Assembly: GCA_002391235.1 (NCBI GenBank)
Contig: DGRX01000027.1
Span: 17,330 to 81,329 of the forward strand
Direction of reading: 5' to 3'
DNA: 64,000 nucleotides
Source of the DNA: Treponema sp. UBA4377
GTDB taxonomy: Bacteria > Spirochaetota > Spirochaetia > Treponematales > Treponemataceae
The notes beneath the pieces are model-generated. The model saw only the letters and a program-made list of their open reading frames with translations. It had not been told where the DNA came from and did no database searches. The position numbers were made by a program, and so were the translations under genes. Position 1 is the stretch's first letter. Every line of letters begins with the position of its first letter. Below are positions 9,018 to 17,928 of the stretch, one piece after another.

Positions 9018-11414
9018 ATGCGCTCTCAGTTAAAAAAATTGTTTGTTCTTCTATTAATATTCTGCGCTTTTTTGTCTTATTCGCATTCAGAGGAGAGCGA
9101 AGATTGGTATGTGGACAAGACGATTACCAGAATCACATTTAAGGGATTGAAAAGCGTTCGCCAGTCCGACCTTTCGGGCTTAACATCCAGCTATATCGGC
9201 CAAAAATTCAACGACTGTTTTTTTGATTTGCTCAACCGTTTGGAAGGCTTGAACTACTTTGAGGAAATTGTTCCCGGCGCGATCCATGATTCCGGAAACG
9301 GCATGATTCTTGTTTTGACGGTTGTGGAGAAGCCTGTTGTCAGTTCCATAAAATTCAGGGGAAACAAGAAGGTAAGAAACCCGCCGTTAAAAGACGCGAT
9401 CTCCCTCAAGGTCGGATATGTGTTCGCCGACTCGGAGGCTTTGATGGACGAGCGCGCGATTAGAGACGTTTACCTTGAAAAAGGCTTTCCTGCAGTGAAA
9501 GTTTCCCACACCTACGAAGAGACAGAGAACGGCGTTGCCGTTACATTCATAATTAGCGAAGGAAATTCGATCGCTCTTGTCGGAGTGAACTTTGAGGGAA
9601 ACTCCGCTTTTCCAACCAAAAAGCTGAAAAAGCAGACAAAGCTAAAAAAGGCCGGCGTTTTTTCAAAAGGCGCCTTCCAAGAAAGCCAATTGGAAGTTGA
9701 CCGCCAATTGATTTCAAAGTATTACATGGACCGCGGTTACCTTGACTTTCATATTGTTGACATTACGCGGGACATCACCCACAACGACAAAAAAGACCGC
9801 GACGAGTTGACAATCACATACTATTTGTACGAAGGCTCGATTTACACTTTTGACGGTTTGACTTTCTACGGCAATAAAGTTTTTTCAAAGGAGCGTTTGG
9901 AATCCCTTGTGACTCTCAAGAAAGGGGATGTTTTTAACCAAACAAAATTCCAAAGCTCGATAGCCGGCGTAAGCGATTTGTATTACGAAAACGGTTATAC
10001 GGAAAACTCTTTCCAGCCTTTGGAAAACCGTGACACAGTCGAGCGCAAGGTTTCGTATGTCTTGAACATTACCGAGCGCGACAGAAGCCACGTTGAAAGA
10101 ATCATCGTTCGCGGAAACGAAAAGACAAAGGACTATGTAATTTCGCGCGAAGTTCCGATAGAAAGCGGAGACGTTTTTTCAAAGGCAAAGATTGCAAGCG
10201 GCCTTCGCAACTTGATGAACTTGCAGTACTTTTCAAACGTTGTTCCTACGGTCGAGCCTGGCAGCGACGCCAATTTGGTTAACTTGATTCTTACTGTTGA
10301 GGAGCAGCACACCAATTCGATTGAGTTTGGAATTACCTTTACCGGAGTTACCAATCCCGAAGATTTGCCGTTCTCGCTTTTCGCAAAGTGGTCCAACTCA
10401 AACCTCTTTGGCTTGGGAAAAACGGTTTCGGCGAGCACCACGCTTTCCACGACGGAACAGTCGGTTGGCCTTGGATACTCTCAGCGCTGGCTTTGGGACC
10501 TTCCGATTGAATGGGCTGAAAACCTTTCGTTCTCGCACGCCAAAGCGAAAGCCTTGCGCTTGTATTGGACTGACTCAGGCCTTGTTGACAAGACGCACTA
10601 TTACATGGAATACGAGCGTTGGCAATTGTCATTTGACCATTCGCTGGCCTATCGTTGGATGCCAAGGTGGGCGATTCTTACTTTGGCGGGCGGTTTGACG
10701 AACACGCTTACCAATTATGTTTACGACAGCAGCCTTTACACTCCTGTTGACTTGGCTATCAGCCGCTACGCAAACAACTGGGGCTTCCAAAATTCAATTT
10801 GGACCAAGTGGTCTATGGACGGCCGCGACATCAACTATGATCCTTCAAAAGGCTGGTTCTTTAGCGAGCGCTTGGCTTGGTACGGTTTGCTTCCCATTGA
10901 GACAGACTTTTACTTAAGAAGCGACACAAAGCTTGAAGGCTATGTGACATTGTGCGACATTCCCGTAAGCGAAAACTGGAGCTTTAAATTGGTTTTTGCC
11001 GCTTTGTCAACGGTTTCGTTCCAAGCGCCGGCTCCCGGTTCCGCTGTTAGCGACAACCACAAGCTTTACATTGACGGCATGTTCAACGGCCGCGGTTGGA
11101 CAAACATTTATGACTCGGTAAAAGGAAAGGCTATGTTCAGCCAAAACTTGGAGCTTCGCTTTCCTGTCATTCCTAGAATGCTTGCCATCGACGGTTTCTT
11201 TGACGCTGTCGCCATCAAAGACGATTTGGGAGCCTTGCTTTCTAACGCAAGCCTTAATGACTTTTACTTTAGCTTTGGCCCCGACATTCGAATCTTGATG
11301 CCCCAATTTCCTTTGAGGCTTATGCTTGCAAACTGTTTTACCGTAAGGGATGGAAAAGTTAAATGGGGCGATACATGGAAGTTCGTTCTGTCATTCAATA
11401 TCGTAAACAAATAA
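9018..11414 (+). CDS. bamA: Outer-membrane protein assembly factor BamA (Omp85)
   Basis: The central insertase of outer-membrane barrel proteins. The 798-residue product starts with a signal peptide (MRSQLKKLFVLLLIF), carries serial POTRA repeats to about residue 430, recognisable by repeated strand segments such as VNFEGNSAF, LTFYGNKVF and IIVRGNEK, and then a 16-strand-type barrel with a surface-antigen D15 C-terminus. I prefer the ATG at 9018, behind GGGGT, to a TTG at 9003. It ends in NIVNK rather than in an aromatic residue, slightly unusual for a barrel. Position between tamB and skp supports the call. It could be a TamA paralogue, but the number of POTRA repeats favours BamA. Confidence 0.9.
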   Translation: MRSQLKKLFVLLLIFCAFLSYSHSEESEDWYVDKTITRITFKGLKSVRQSDLSGLTSSYIGQKFNDCFFDLLNRLEGLNYFEEIVPGAIHDSGNGMILVLTVVEKPVVSSIKFRGNKKVRNPPLKDAISLKVGYVFADSEALMDERAIRDVYLEKGFPAVKVSHTYEETENGVAVTFIISEGNSIALVGVNFEGNSAFPTKKLKKQTKLKKAGVFSKGAFQESQLEVDRQLISKYYMDRGYLDFHIVDITRDITHNDKKDRDELTITYYLYEGSIYTFDGLTFYGNKVFSKERLESLVTLKKGDVFNQTKFQSSIAGVSDLYYENGYTENSFQPLENRDTVERKVSYVLNITERDRSHVERIIVRGNEKTKDYVISREVPIESGDVFSKAKIASGLRNLMNLQYFSNVVPTVEPGSDANLVNLILTVEEQHTNSIEFGITFTGVTNPEDLPFSLFAKWSNSNLFGLGKTVSASTTLSTTEQSVGLGYSQRWLWDLPIEWAENLSFSHAKAKALRLYWTDSGLVDKTHYYMEYERWQLSFDHSLAYRWMPRWAILTLAGGLTNTLTNYVYDSSLYTPVDLAISRYANNWGFQNSIWTKWSMDGRDINYDPSKGWFFSERLAWYGLLPIETDFYLRSDTKLEGYVTLCDIPVSENWSFKLVFAALSTVSFQAPAPGSAVSDNHKLYIDGMFNGRGWTNIYDSVKGKAMFSQNLELRFPVIPRMLAIDGFFDAVAIKDDLGALLSNASLNDFYFSFGPDIRILMPQFPLRLMLANCFTVRDGKVKWGDTWKFVLSFNIVNK

Positions 11415-11431
11415 TTTTTAGGAGATTTATT

Positions 11432-11959
11432 ATGAAACTATTTTCAAAGAAAGCTATCGTCTTCGCTTTTTCTATTTTTGCGGCCGGAGCCTTGTTCGCC
11501 CAGCAGCATATCACTAACTTTGGCGTCGTTGACACGACAAAAGTTTACGAGCAGTTTTTTAGAAACTCTTCCGCGGTAAAAGCCTACGAAGAAAAGCGCG
11601 CCGCGTTCCAAGAGGAAATAACCCGCCGCGCCGACGAAATCCGTTCTTTGCAGACAAAATTGCAGGAAGCCCAGGACTTGGGAATGGACTCCGACGTAAA
11701 GAGCTATCAAGATTCCATCAGGACAAAATCGGCCAGCCTCAAGTCTTACACCCAGCAAAAAAACACTGAGTTGAACAACATCAAGAACAACCTTTCAAAC
11801 AACAACGAGTTCTACAAAAACCTCAACCGCACGATAAAAAAGGTTGCGGAAAACGAAGGCCTTTCCATGGTGATCAACTTGCAGCAAAGCAACTCAATCT
11901 TGTGGTACAGTCCAGCCGTTGACATTACCGACAAAGTAATCGAAGCTTTGGAACAATAA
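11432..11959 (+). CDS. skp: OmpH/Skp-family periplasmic chaperone
   Basis: The 175-residue product has a signal peptide ending at about residue 22 (AGALFAQQ), then the OmpH pattern: a short strand with VDTTKVYEQF, a long charged coiled-coil hairpin (about residues 45-130) and a return to the body domain ending VDITDKVIEAL. Skp holds unfolded barrel proteins for BamA, the gene just upstream. The start at 11432 follows AGGAG; an in-frame start at 11363 would overlap bamA and hide the signal peptide. The mutS ATG follows after two bases. Confidence 0.85.
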   Translation: MKLFSKKAIVFAFSIFAAGALFAQQHITNFGVVDTTKVYEQFFRNSSAVKAYEEKRAAFQEEITRRADEIRSLQTKLQEAQDLGMDSDVKSYQDSIRTKSASLKSYTQQKNTELNNIKNNLSNNNEFYKNLNRTIKKVAENEGLSMVINLQQSNSILWYSPAVDITDKVIEALEQ

Positions 11960-11961
11960 CG

Positions 11962-14565
11962 ATGGCCGAACTGACTCCTTTAATGGAGCAATACAACAAG
12001 CTAAAGAGCGAGCATAAAGACGAAATTCTTTTGTTCCGCCTCGGAGATTTTTATGAAATGTTCGACGACGACGCAAAGGAAGTTTCGCGCCTTATCAATT
12101 TAACGCTGACCCATAGGCAAAGCAGCCCTATGTGCGGCATTCCTTACCACGCCGCCAAAGTTTACATCGCGCGCCTTTTGCGCCTTGGAAAAAAGCTTGC
12201 CATCGCCGAGCAAATCGGAGAAATCAGTCCCGGTGGCGGCTTGACCGAACGCAAGGTTGTAGAGGTCATCACTCCGGGAACGGTTGTTGACGACGACTAC
12301 CTTGACCGGGGCAGCAACAACTTTTTGGCGGCGCTTTCGGTCAGCAAGGGCAGGGCGGGCTTTGCCTTTGTCGACGTGAGCACTTCGGAATTTTTGGCCA
12401 CCTCTTGGCCGGCCTCAAAAATGGCCGAAAACTTTGCCAAGGAATTGGACCGCGCAAGCCCCAAAGAGCTTTTGCTTCCCCAGTCATTAAGGGACAACGG
12501 CGACATAAAGCAGGCGCTTGGCTCGCTTCCGCATTTGTTGGTCTCTTACTATCCGGACTGGCATTTTTCTAGCGAGACTTCTTTTGCTCGCCTTACGCGC
12601 CAATTCAAGACAAAAAATTTGGCGTCCTTTTCGCTTGACCAGTCCAGCCCGGAAGTCGCGCCGGCCGGATTTTTGCTTGATTATTTGGACAAGACCACCA
12701 ACGCCGAGCTTTCGCACATCGCCGGAATCAAGGTTTACCAAGACAGCGACTACGTTTTGATAGACGACTCTTCAAGACGCAATTTGGAAATTCTTCAAAA
12801 CCTGCGCGACGGCTCCTCAAAGTTCACCTTGCTTGAATGCGTGAACTACACGCTGACCGCGATGGGCAACCGCGCCGTCCGCCAATGGCTTTCTTTTCCG
12901 CTGGTGGACATTAAAAAAATCGCCGCCCGCCAGAGTCACGTGAGAATGTTTTATGAAAACGAAAATCTTTCGGCCTTTTGCCGCGAAAAGCTTGCCGGCA
13001 TTCTTGACATTGAGCGCTTGGCAGGCCGCGTGGCGATGCAAAAGGCGCACGCAAAGGATTTGGCGGCCTTGGCCGAAAGCCTAAAGGCTTGGCTTGAAAT
13101 TCAGGCTTCTCTTTCCTCTTACGATTTTGGAATGATGGACGAAAGCGGCGCCCGCTTTATAATCGACTTGATTGGACGCGCGATTTGCGACGACCCTTCA
13201 ACGGTCTTTACCGAAGGCCGCTTGATTCGTTCCGGCTACTCAAAAGAGTTGGACCGCTACAAGGAAGTCCACGACAACTTTAATAAAATTTTGGACGGCT
13301 ACCTTGCCGAAGAAATCGCGGCCACCGGAATTCAAAACCTTAAGGTAAAGCATAACAATTTGGCCGGCTATTTTTTGGAAGTGACGCGCGGCCGCTTGGA
13401 CAAGGTTCCAAGCCATTTTATAATGAGGCGCTCTCTTACAAACGCCGACCGCTACACGACCGAAAAACTGCAAGAGCTTGAGCGCGAGTTGAACAGCGCG
13501 AGCGTCAACATTATTGAAACAGAGCGCTCTTTGTTTATGGACGTCCGCTCTCAAATCGAGCCTTATGTCTCTTACTTGATGAGCGTGGCGCGCGCCGTGG
13601 CTTATACAGACGTTTCGGCTTCTTTTGCCCACGCCGCCCGCGTTGGGCGTTGGGTTCAGCCTATTGTTGACGACAGCCTTGACTTTGACGTCAAGGCCGG
13701 CCGCCATCCAGTTGTCGAGGCCCACTTGCCGTCGGGTGAATTTGTTCCCAACGACATAGAGATTGAGGCAAGCGGAAAGCCTTCGTTCCTTTTGATTACA
13801 GGCCCCAACATGGCCGGAAAGTCAACCTACTTGCGCCAAAGCGCCTTGATAGCCTTGCTTGCCCAAACCGGAAGCTACGTTCCTGCGAACGCGGCCAAAA
13901 TCGGTTTTGTGGACAAAATATTTTGCCGCGTCGGAGCCAGCGACAACCTTGCGCGCGGCGAGTCAACATTCTTGGTCGAGATGACCGAGACCGCGCGCAT
14001 TTTGCGCGGAGCCAGCGAGCGTTCGCTTGTGATTATGGACGAAGTTGGCCGCGGAACTTCAACCGAAGACGGCCTTTCAATCGCTTGGGCGGTAAGCGAG
14101 CATTTGCTTAACAGCCTAAAATGCCGCTCGCTTTTTGCCACACATTACCACGAGCTTACCCGCTTGGAGCATTCTTCGATGCGCCTTCTTTGCATGGACG
14201 TAAAGGAAACGGACGGCTCCGTCATTTTTATGCGAAAGATTAAGGAAGGCGCGAGCGAAAATTCTTACGGCATTCACGTTGCAAGCCTTGCAGGAATTCC
14301 TCAAAGCGTAATCGACCGCGCGAGCCAGATTCTAAAACATTTGCAAGAGCTTGCTTCGGAAAAGCCTGTATTGGTTCAAAACGTTCCCGCGCCGCAAGAA
14401 GAGCCCGCGCGAATCGCCGCCCAGTCCGCGCTAAACGCTCCGGGCCTTTTTAGCGATGAAGAAATTGTTCTTGACGAGATTTTAAGCGCCGACGTGGACA
14501 ACCTTACGCCAATGGCCGCCTTGCAGCTTGTAAGCCGCTGGAAAAAGTCATTGAGCGGCCGCTAA
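11962..14565 (+). CDS. mutS: DNA mismatch repair protein MutS
   Basis: The 867-residue protein has every MutS landmark: the mismatch-contact FYEMF motif near residue 31, connector and lever/clamp domains, the ATPase Walker A GPNMAGKST at about 614-622, the STFLVEM signature and the Walker B DEVGRGTSTEDG, and a C-terminal dimerisation helix. It recognises mispaired bases and starts mismatch repair. It is the last gene of the tamB operon, two bases after skp. The coupling to envelope genes is probably just operon packing. No key residue is missing. Confidence 0.95.
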   Translation: MAELTPLMEQYNKLKSEHKDEILLFRLGDFYEMFDDDAKEVSRLINLTLTHRQSSPMCGIPYHAAKVYIARLLRLGKKLAIAEQIGEISPGGGLTERKVVEVITPGTVVDDDYLDRGSNNFLAALSVSKGRAGFAFVDVSTSEFLATSWPASKMAENFAKELDRASPKELLLPQSLRDNGDIKQALGSLPHLLVSYYPDWHFSSETSFARLTRQFKTKNLASFSLDQSSPEVAPAGFLLDYLDKTTNAELSHIAGIKVYQDSDYVLIDDSSRRNLEILQNLRDGSSKFTLLECVNYTLTAMGNRAVRQWLSFPLVDIKKIAARQSHVRMFYENENLSAFCREKLAGILDIERLAGRVAMQKAHAKDLAALAESLKAWLEIQASLSSYDFGMMDESGARFIIDLIGRAICDDPSTVFTEGRLIRSGYSKELDRYKEVHDNFNKILDGYLAEEIAATGIQNLKVKHNNLAGYFLEVTRGRLDKVPSHFIMRRSLTNADRYTTEKLQELERELNSASVNIIETERSLFMDVRSQIEPYVSYLMSVARAVAYTDVSASFAHAARVGRWVQPIVDDSLDFDVKAGRHPVVEAHLPSGEFVPNDIEIEASGKPSFLLITGPNMAGKSTYLRQSALIALLAQTGSYVPANAAKIGFVDKIFCRVGASDNLARGESTFLVEMTETARILRGASERSLVIMDEVGRGTSTEDGLSIAWAVSEHLLNSLKCRSLFATHYHELTRLEHSSMRLLCMDVKETDGSVIFMRKIKEGASENSYGIHVASLAGIPQSVIDRASQILKHLQELASEKPVLVQNVPAPQEEPARIAAQSALNAPGLFSDEEIVLDEILSADVDNLTPMAALQLVSRWKKSLSGR

Positions 14566-14600
14566 CTTAGTTGCAAACTCATTGAGCGGACAAAAAAAGT

Positions 14601-14652
14601 CGGCTGTTCGCGCGAGTTTTGTCGCGAGCGCGAATGTTGCCGCTTATGCGGC
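14601..14652 (-). repeat. Dispersed intergenic repeat, family A, copy 1
   Basis: A 52-base element between the convergent mutS and tsaB genes. Read on the minus strand it starts GCCGCATAAGCGGC, a perfect hairpin, continues with AACATTCGCGC and ends GCGCGAACAGCCG. The TTCGCGC/GCGCGAA arms form a second stem. The same element, with the same length and order, recurs at 52944-52995 and, interrupted, at 28627-28738. Confidence 0.75.
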
Positions 14653-14676
14653 TAACAAGTGTTTTTAGTTTTTCCT

Positions 14677-15483
14677 TTAATTTTGTTGCCGCTGCTCGGC
14701 TTCGCTGGCCCTAAAGTATTGCGGGCCGTCGTAGTCGGCGAGCGGCGAAAGGCCTTTGGAAATTTTTTCTTCGGCCAAAGCGAAAAGGCTTTCCAAACTT
14801 ATTGAGCGGCCTCGTTGGCTTATGATTTTTTTTCCTTTGAATAAACCGTTTTCATTGCATGCGTCGGCGAAAATTTTCGCCTCAAGGCCGCAAACAAGAA
14901 CCGTGTCTTTCGCCGCGAGTTTTTGGCCTTGCAAAAGATTGTCGTTTGCCGCGGCTAAAAGTTTTTCTTCCAAGGCGCGCAAGTCCCAATCGTCGCAGGA
15001 AAGGATTTCCGTTCCGTTTAAAAAAGCCTTTGCGTAAAATTTTTCTTTATGCGCGTCGATGACCGGAAGAACGATTCCGTCAAAGTCCATAAAGGGCCAG
15101 GCGTATGCGTCCAAGGAATTTATTCCGTAAAGGGGAATGCGCGAATTGGCCGCTTTTTTGCCTTGTTCCGCGTTCGAGACTTGCAAGGCAAGCTCGCGGT
15201 CGGCGCAAGCCGGCATGTCCTTCAAGCCGCCAAAAAGCTCGATGGCCTTTAGCGCGGCAAAGCCCAAGCGCAAGCCCGTAAAAGAGCCGGGGCCTTGCGC
15301 CAAAACCGTATAGTCCAATTGGCCGGGCGTTAAGTCGGCTTGTTTTAAAACATAGTCGATTGCGGGCAAAAGCTTTTCGCTCTGCCTCATGCCGATGTCA
15401 AGCGTAAGGCTTGCCAAATAGCCGTCGTTTTTTGCCGCGATTTGAATGCAAGAAATCGCCGTGTCCAAGGCTAGCGCTTTCAT
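14677..15483 (-). CDS. tsaB: tRNA threonylcarbamoyladenosine biosynthesis protein TsaB
   Basis: The product is 268 residues from the ATG at 15483; this start overlaps the tsaE stop by four bases (ATGA) and is preferred to one 30 bases upstream. MKALALDTAIS opens the ASKHA-type nucleotide fold and GPGSFTGLRLG is the diagnostic TsaB segment. TsaB dimerises with TsaD and, with TsaE and TsaC, makes the t6A37 modification of ANN-decoding tRNAs. The adjacent tsaE supports the call. A middle insertion of about 20 residues near TsaB strand 6 looks lineage-specific. Confidence 0.9.
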   Translation of the reverse strand: MKALALDTAISCIQIAAKNDGYLASLTLDIGMRQSEKLLPAIDYVLKQADLTPGQLDYTVLAQGPGSFTGLRLGFAALKAIELFGGLKDMPACADRELALQVSNAEQGKKAANSRIPLYGINSLDAYAWPFMDFDGIVLPVIDAHKEKFYAKAFLNGTEILSCDDWDLRALEEKLLAAANDNLLQGQKLAAKDTVLVCGLEAKIFADACNENGLFKGKKIISQRGRSISLESLFALAEEKISKGLSPLADYDGPQYFRASEAEQRQQN

Positions 15484-15926
15484 TTTGCCTCCCCAAAATT
15501 TTCGTAGGGCCAATTTTCAATTTGAATGTCGCGGGCGTTTGGATCGCTAGGGCTTACGCTCAGCCTGATGACGATTGTCTTTTTGGGAAGCTCGTCCATG
15601 ATTTTTTCGCTCCATTCAATCAAGCAAACGCCGTCGCCGTAAATCATGTCTTCCGCTCCCAAGTTGGCAAAGTCGTCCGCTCCTTGCAGGCGGTAAACGT
15701 CAAAATGGTAAAGCGGAAGCTTTCCTTCGTATTCTGAAATCAAGCAAAAAGTGGGGCTTGTGATTGTGTCCTTGACGTTCAAGGAAAGAGCGATGCCTTT
15801 TGTCAGGGTTGTTTTTCCGGCCGCCAAGGGGCCTTGAAGCGCGATGACGTCTCCTTTCTTAAGAAAAGAGCCCAAGCGTTTTCCCAATTCTTTGGTTTCT
15901 TCCGCGCTGGACGTGTGGAATGTCAT
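15480..15926 (-). CDS. tsaE: tRNA threonylcarbamoyladenosine biosynthesis ATPase TsaE
   Basis: The 148-residue ATPase has its Walker A motif GPLAAGKTT at residues 32-40, a TSPTF switch-like segment and the LYHFDVYRL motif typical of TsaE (YjeE family). It regulates the TsaBD complex through ATP hydrolysis during t6A synthesis. It overlaps the genes on both sides by four bases. Nothing is missing. Confidence 0.93.
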   Translation of the reverse strand: MTFHTSSAEETKELGKRLGSFLKKGDVIALQGPLAAGKTTLTKGIALSLNVKDTITSPTFCLISEYEGKLPLYHFDVYRLQGADDFANLGAEDMIYGDGVCLIEWSEKIMDELPKKTIVIRLSVSPSDPNARDIQIENWPYENFGEAK

Positions 15927-16186
15927 ATCGGCAGCGTTCCCGAGTTGTCGTTTTCGTTTATGAATTCCCTAAGCGCTTTGATGATTGGGAGAGCCGGATA
16001 GTTCGGCTGGGTCAAGAGTTCAACTTCTATTATTTTGTCTCCAAGCGGCCCAGTTTCTATGCTGAATTCTATGTTTGAATCAACAATTTCTGTCGGCAAC
16101 TTTAAGCTGGCTGTGGCCCTGTAGCGTCTTATGTAATAGATCGCGCCGGGTTCACGCGCAACATCCTTTAGCTCAAGTACTGTCAT
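15923..16186 (-). CDS. Small conserved-looking protein of unknown function
   Basis: The 87-residue cytoplasmic protein has no signal peptide or membrane segment. The content is mostly beta strands (IYYIRRYRATASLKLP, IEFSIETGPLGDKIIEVEL) followed by a C-terminal helix. It overlaps tsaE by four bases and has GGAG just before the ATG, so it is a real translated member of the operon. A role in flagella or signalling could be guessed from the PilZ gene 54 bases upstream, but nothing in the sequence shows it. Confidence 0.6.
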   Translation of the reverse strand: MTVLELKDVAREPGAIYYIRRYRATASLKLPTEIVDSNIEFSIETGPLGDKIIEVELLTQPNYPALPIIKALREFINENDNSGTLPI

Positions 16187-16240
16187 ATTCTCCGTTTATG
16201 TCCAAGCATTATAGCGCTGTTCGCGCAAAAATTCAAGCCG

Positions 16241-17317
16241 TTAGTAATTGTAGACAAAGGCAAAAATGTCGTTTCTGTCCTTCTCTTCGATTTCGATGAA
16301 CGAAATGTGCAGCGAAAAGAGATTCGTCTCGTTGTTTTTTTGCGCGCTGACAATCAATCCGTAGGCTTCAAATTCTCCCCGCTCGGGAAGGCTGATTTTT
16401 ATCCACAATTTTTGGTCGCGCTTTATCGGCAGCTGCGTCTTTATCATGCAGCCGCCGGCGCTGATGTCCGCCAAAATTCCTTCGTATTTGTTCTCTTTGG
16501 GAGCGTAGGTGATTTCGCCGCGCTTGCCTGTCTTTTCTTCCACCGCGCTAAAGACGCACTTGTTTCCGATGTTGGCACGCTTCCATTGGCGGCGGTTTTG
16601 CATGCTTACGGCGTTGGAATGGCTTGCGACCATCTCGGACGCTCCGCCCGCTCCGTGCTGAAAGCGGATCACTCTTGAAGAAAGAACGTATTGCGTGCCG
16701 CGCTTTGTAAGGTAAGTCATGACGATTTTGTCCAAGGGCTTTGGGCAGAATTCCGTTCCTTCCAAATTTTGGGGAACCTCAAGAACCAAACTGTCCTGGT
16801 CGTTCTTTCTAATCTTGAACGGATAAAAGCGGCCGCCAGTGGCCGGCAAAGTCAAGGTCTCGCCTTCGGGAATGTTGTGGCTTGACGGAATGCTGCGCGT
16901 CATGCGCTCGATTCTTTCCAGTCGGCTCTTAAGCTTAAAGAGCTCGTAGATGTCGGCCTCGGCGTTCTTTTGCCTAAGCCTTGAAAATTCTTGGCGCAGG
17001 ATTCCGTCCAAATACTCTTCGTCGTTCCAAAGGTAATAAATGTTTTTTGCCTTTTGCCTGACGCAAATGTTGTACAGCAAAAGCGCCTCTTGTCGCGTCA
17101 AGGAAATTTTTTTTGCCAAAGCTTGAATGTTGGCCAATGTAGTGGGCTTGTTCTTTTGCGCCTCGATGTATTCGGGCGACTCCTTTCTTTTTTGAAGGAT
17201 TTTCCAAACAATCCAAAGCAAAAACAAAACGCCGATGCCAACCAAGGCGAAGGCCATGACTGTGTAGGGAAGGGCTGTCTGTCTTGCCGCCAAAGGCGAT
17301 CCTGTCGCGTCCATCAT
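16241..17317 (-). CDS. Membrane-anchored PilZ-domain c-di-GMP receptor
   Basis: The 358-residue protein has one N-terminal membrane helix (about residues 17-40), a basic helical cytoplasmic region with coiled-coil-like stretches to about 150, and a C-terminal PilZ domain. The c-di-GMP motifs are visible: RQWKR (RxxxR) near residue 239 and DISAGG (DxSxxG) near 282. PilZ proteins transmit c-di-GMP levels to flagella, adhesion or secretion. The gene lies downstream of fliD and starts behind AGGAG, so a link to motility is a reasonable inference. An EAL phosphodiesterase operon at 59.6 kb could act on the same messenger. Confidence 0.85.
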   Translation of the reverse strand: MMDATGSPLAARQTALPYTVMAFALVGIGVLFLLWIVWKILQKRKESPEYIEAQKNKPTTLANIQALAKKISLTRQEALLLYNICVRQKAKNIYYLWNDEEYLDGILRQEFSRLRQKNAEADIYELFKLKSRLERIERMTRSIPSSHNIPEGETLTLPATGGRFYPFKIRKNDQDSLVLEVPQNLEGTEFCPKPLDKIVMTYLTKRGTQYVLSSRVIRFQHGAGGASEMVASHSNAVSMQNRRQWKRANIGNKCVFSAVEEKTGKRGEITYAPKENKYEGILADISAGGCMIKTQLPIKRDQKLWIKISLPERGEFEAYGLIVSAQKNNETNLFSLHISFIEIEEKDRNDIFAFVYNY

Positions 17318-17324
17318 AAAACTC

Positions 17325-17915
17325 CTAAATGTTCTTCACCGCGTCGGCCAAGGCTGTAAGGCGGGGGCTGATTTCGTATTCCGCCAAGTCGCCAAGGGTC
17401 ACCGTGTCGCCGTTTGAAAGCGCGCCGTTCAAGTCGTTGAAAATCGGCATAAAGTCCTCAAAGAAGGCGCTCAAATTTTTTCCGTCTATTTTTATCGCCG
17501 CGAATCTTTCGGGGAACAAGGTTGAAAGGGCGATGATGTGGCAAAAGTTGTCGACTACGTCGGCAAGGCGCGCGATGGATGCCTTGGCCTTTGAGTCGCC
17601 GCCGTTTTGAAGCTGCGCTGGAATTTGCGTCAAAAGCTCAACGGTGTCCTTGATGTCCGCGGAAGCTTTTTTAAATGCGTCGGCGACGGCGTCTTCTGAA
17701 ACGACCGTAAGGTCGATGCGCTTGGCGCTTTCTATCGGCTGCTCGGCGGCCTTGTCAAAGTCTTGGGCGTCGATTTGCTTTCCGTCGATTTTTATTCCGA
17801 CTGTCGCGCATTTGTTTTGCGACGCGGTTTGCTCAAACGAGCGCAAGACGTCGCCTACAGTTTTTTCGTCTTCCAATGTTATGTCAAGCTTTTGTTCGTT
17901 CAAATAAATTTCCAT
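17325..17915 (-). CDS. Unknown protein encoded next to fliD
   Basis: The 196-residue protein is acidic and soluble, with no signal peptide. The first 75 residues form a compact alpha/beta, possibly ubiquitin-like unit with two IKIDGK-type turns (GIKIDGKQI; a second copy, IKIDGKNL, near residue 143). The rest is helical. It begins 13 bases after fliD and ends 7 bases before the PilZ gene, so it is in the flagellar operon. Position suggests a filament-cap or export accessory role, for example a chaperone, but there is no motif to prove this. Confidence 0.6.
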   Translation of the reverse strand: MEIYLNEQKLDITLEDEKTVGDVLRSFEQTASQNKCATVGIKIDGKQIDAQDFDKAAEQPIESAKRIDLTVVSEDAVADAFKKASADIKDTVELLTQIPAQLQNGGDSKAKASIARLADVVDNFCHIIALSTLFPERFAAIKIDGKNLSAFFEDFMPIFNDLNGALSNGDTVTLGDLAEYEISPRLTALADAVKNI

Positions 17916-17928
17916 TTTTCATTCCCCT

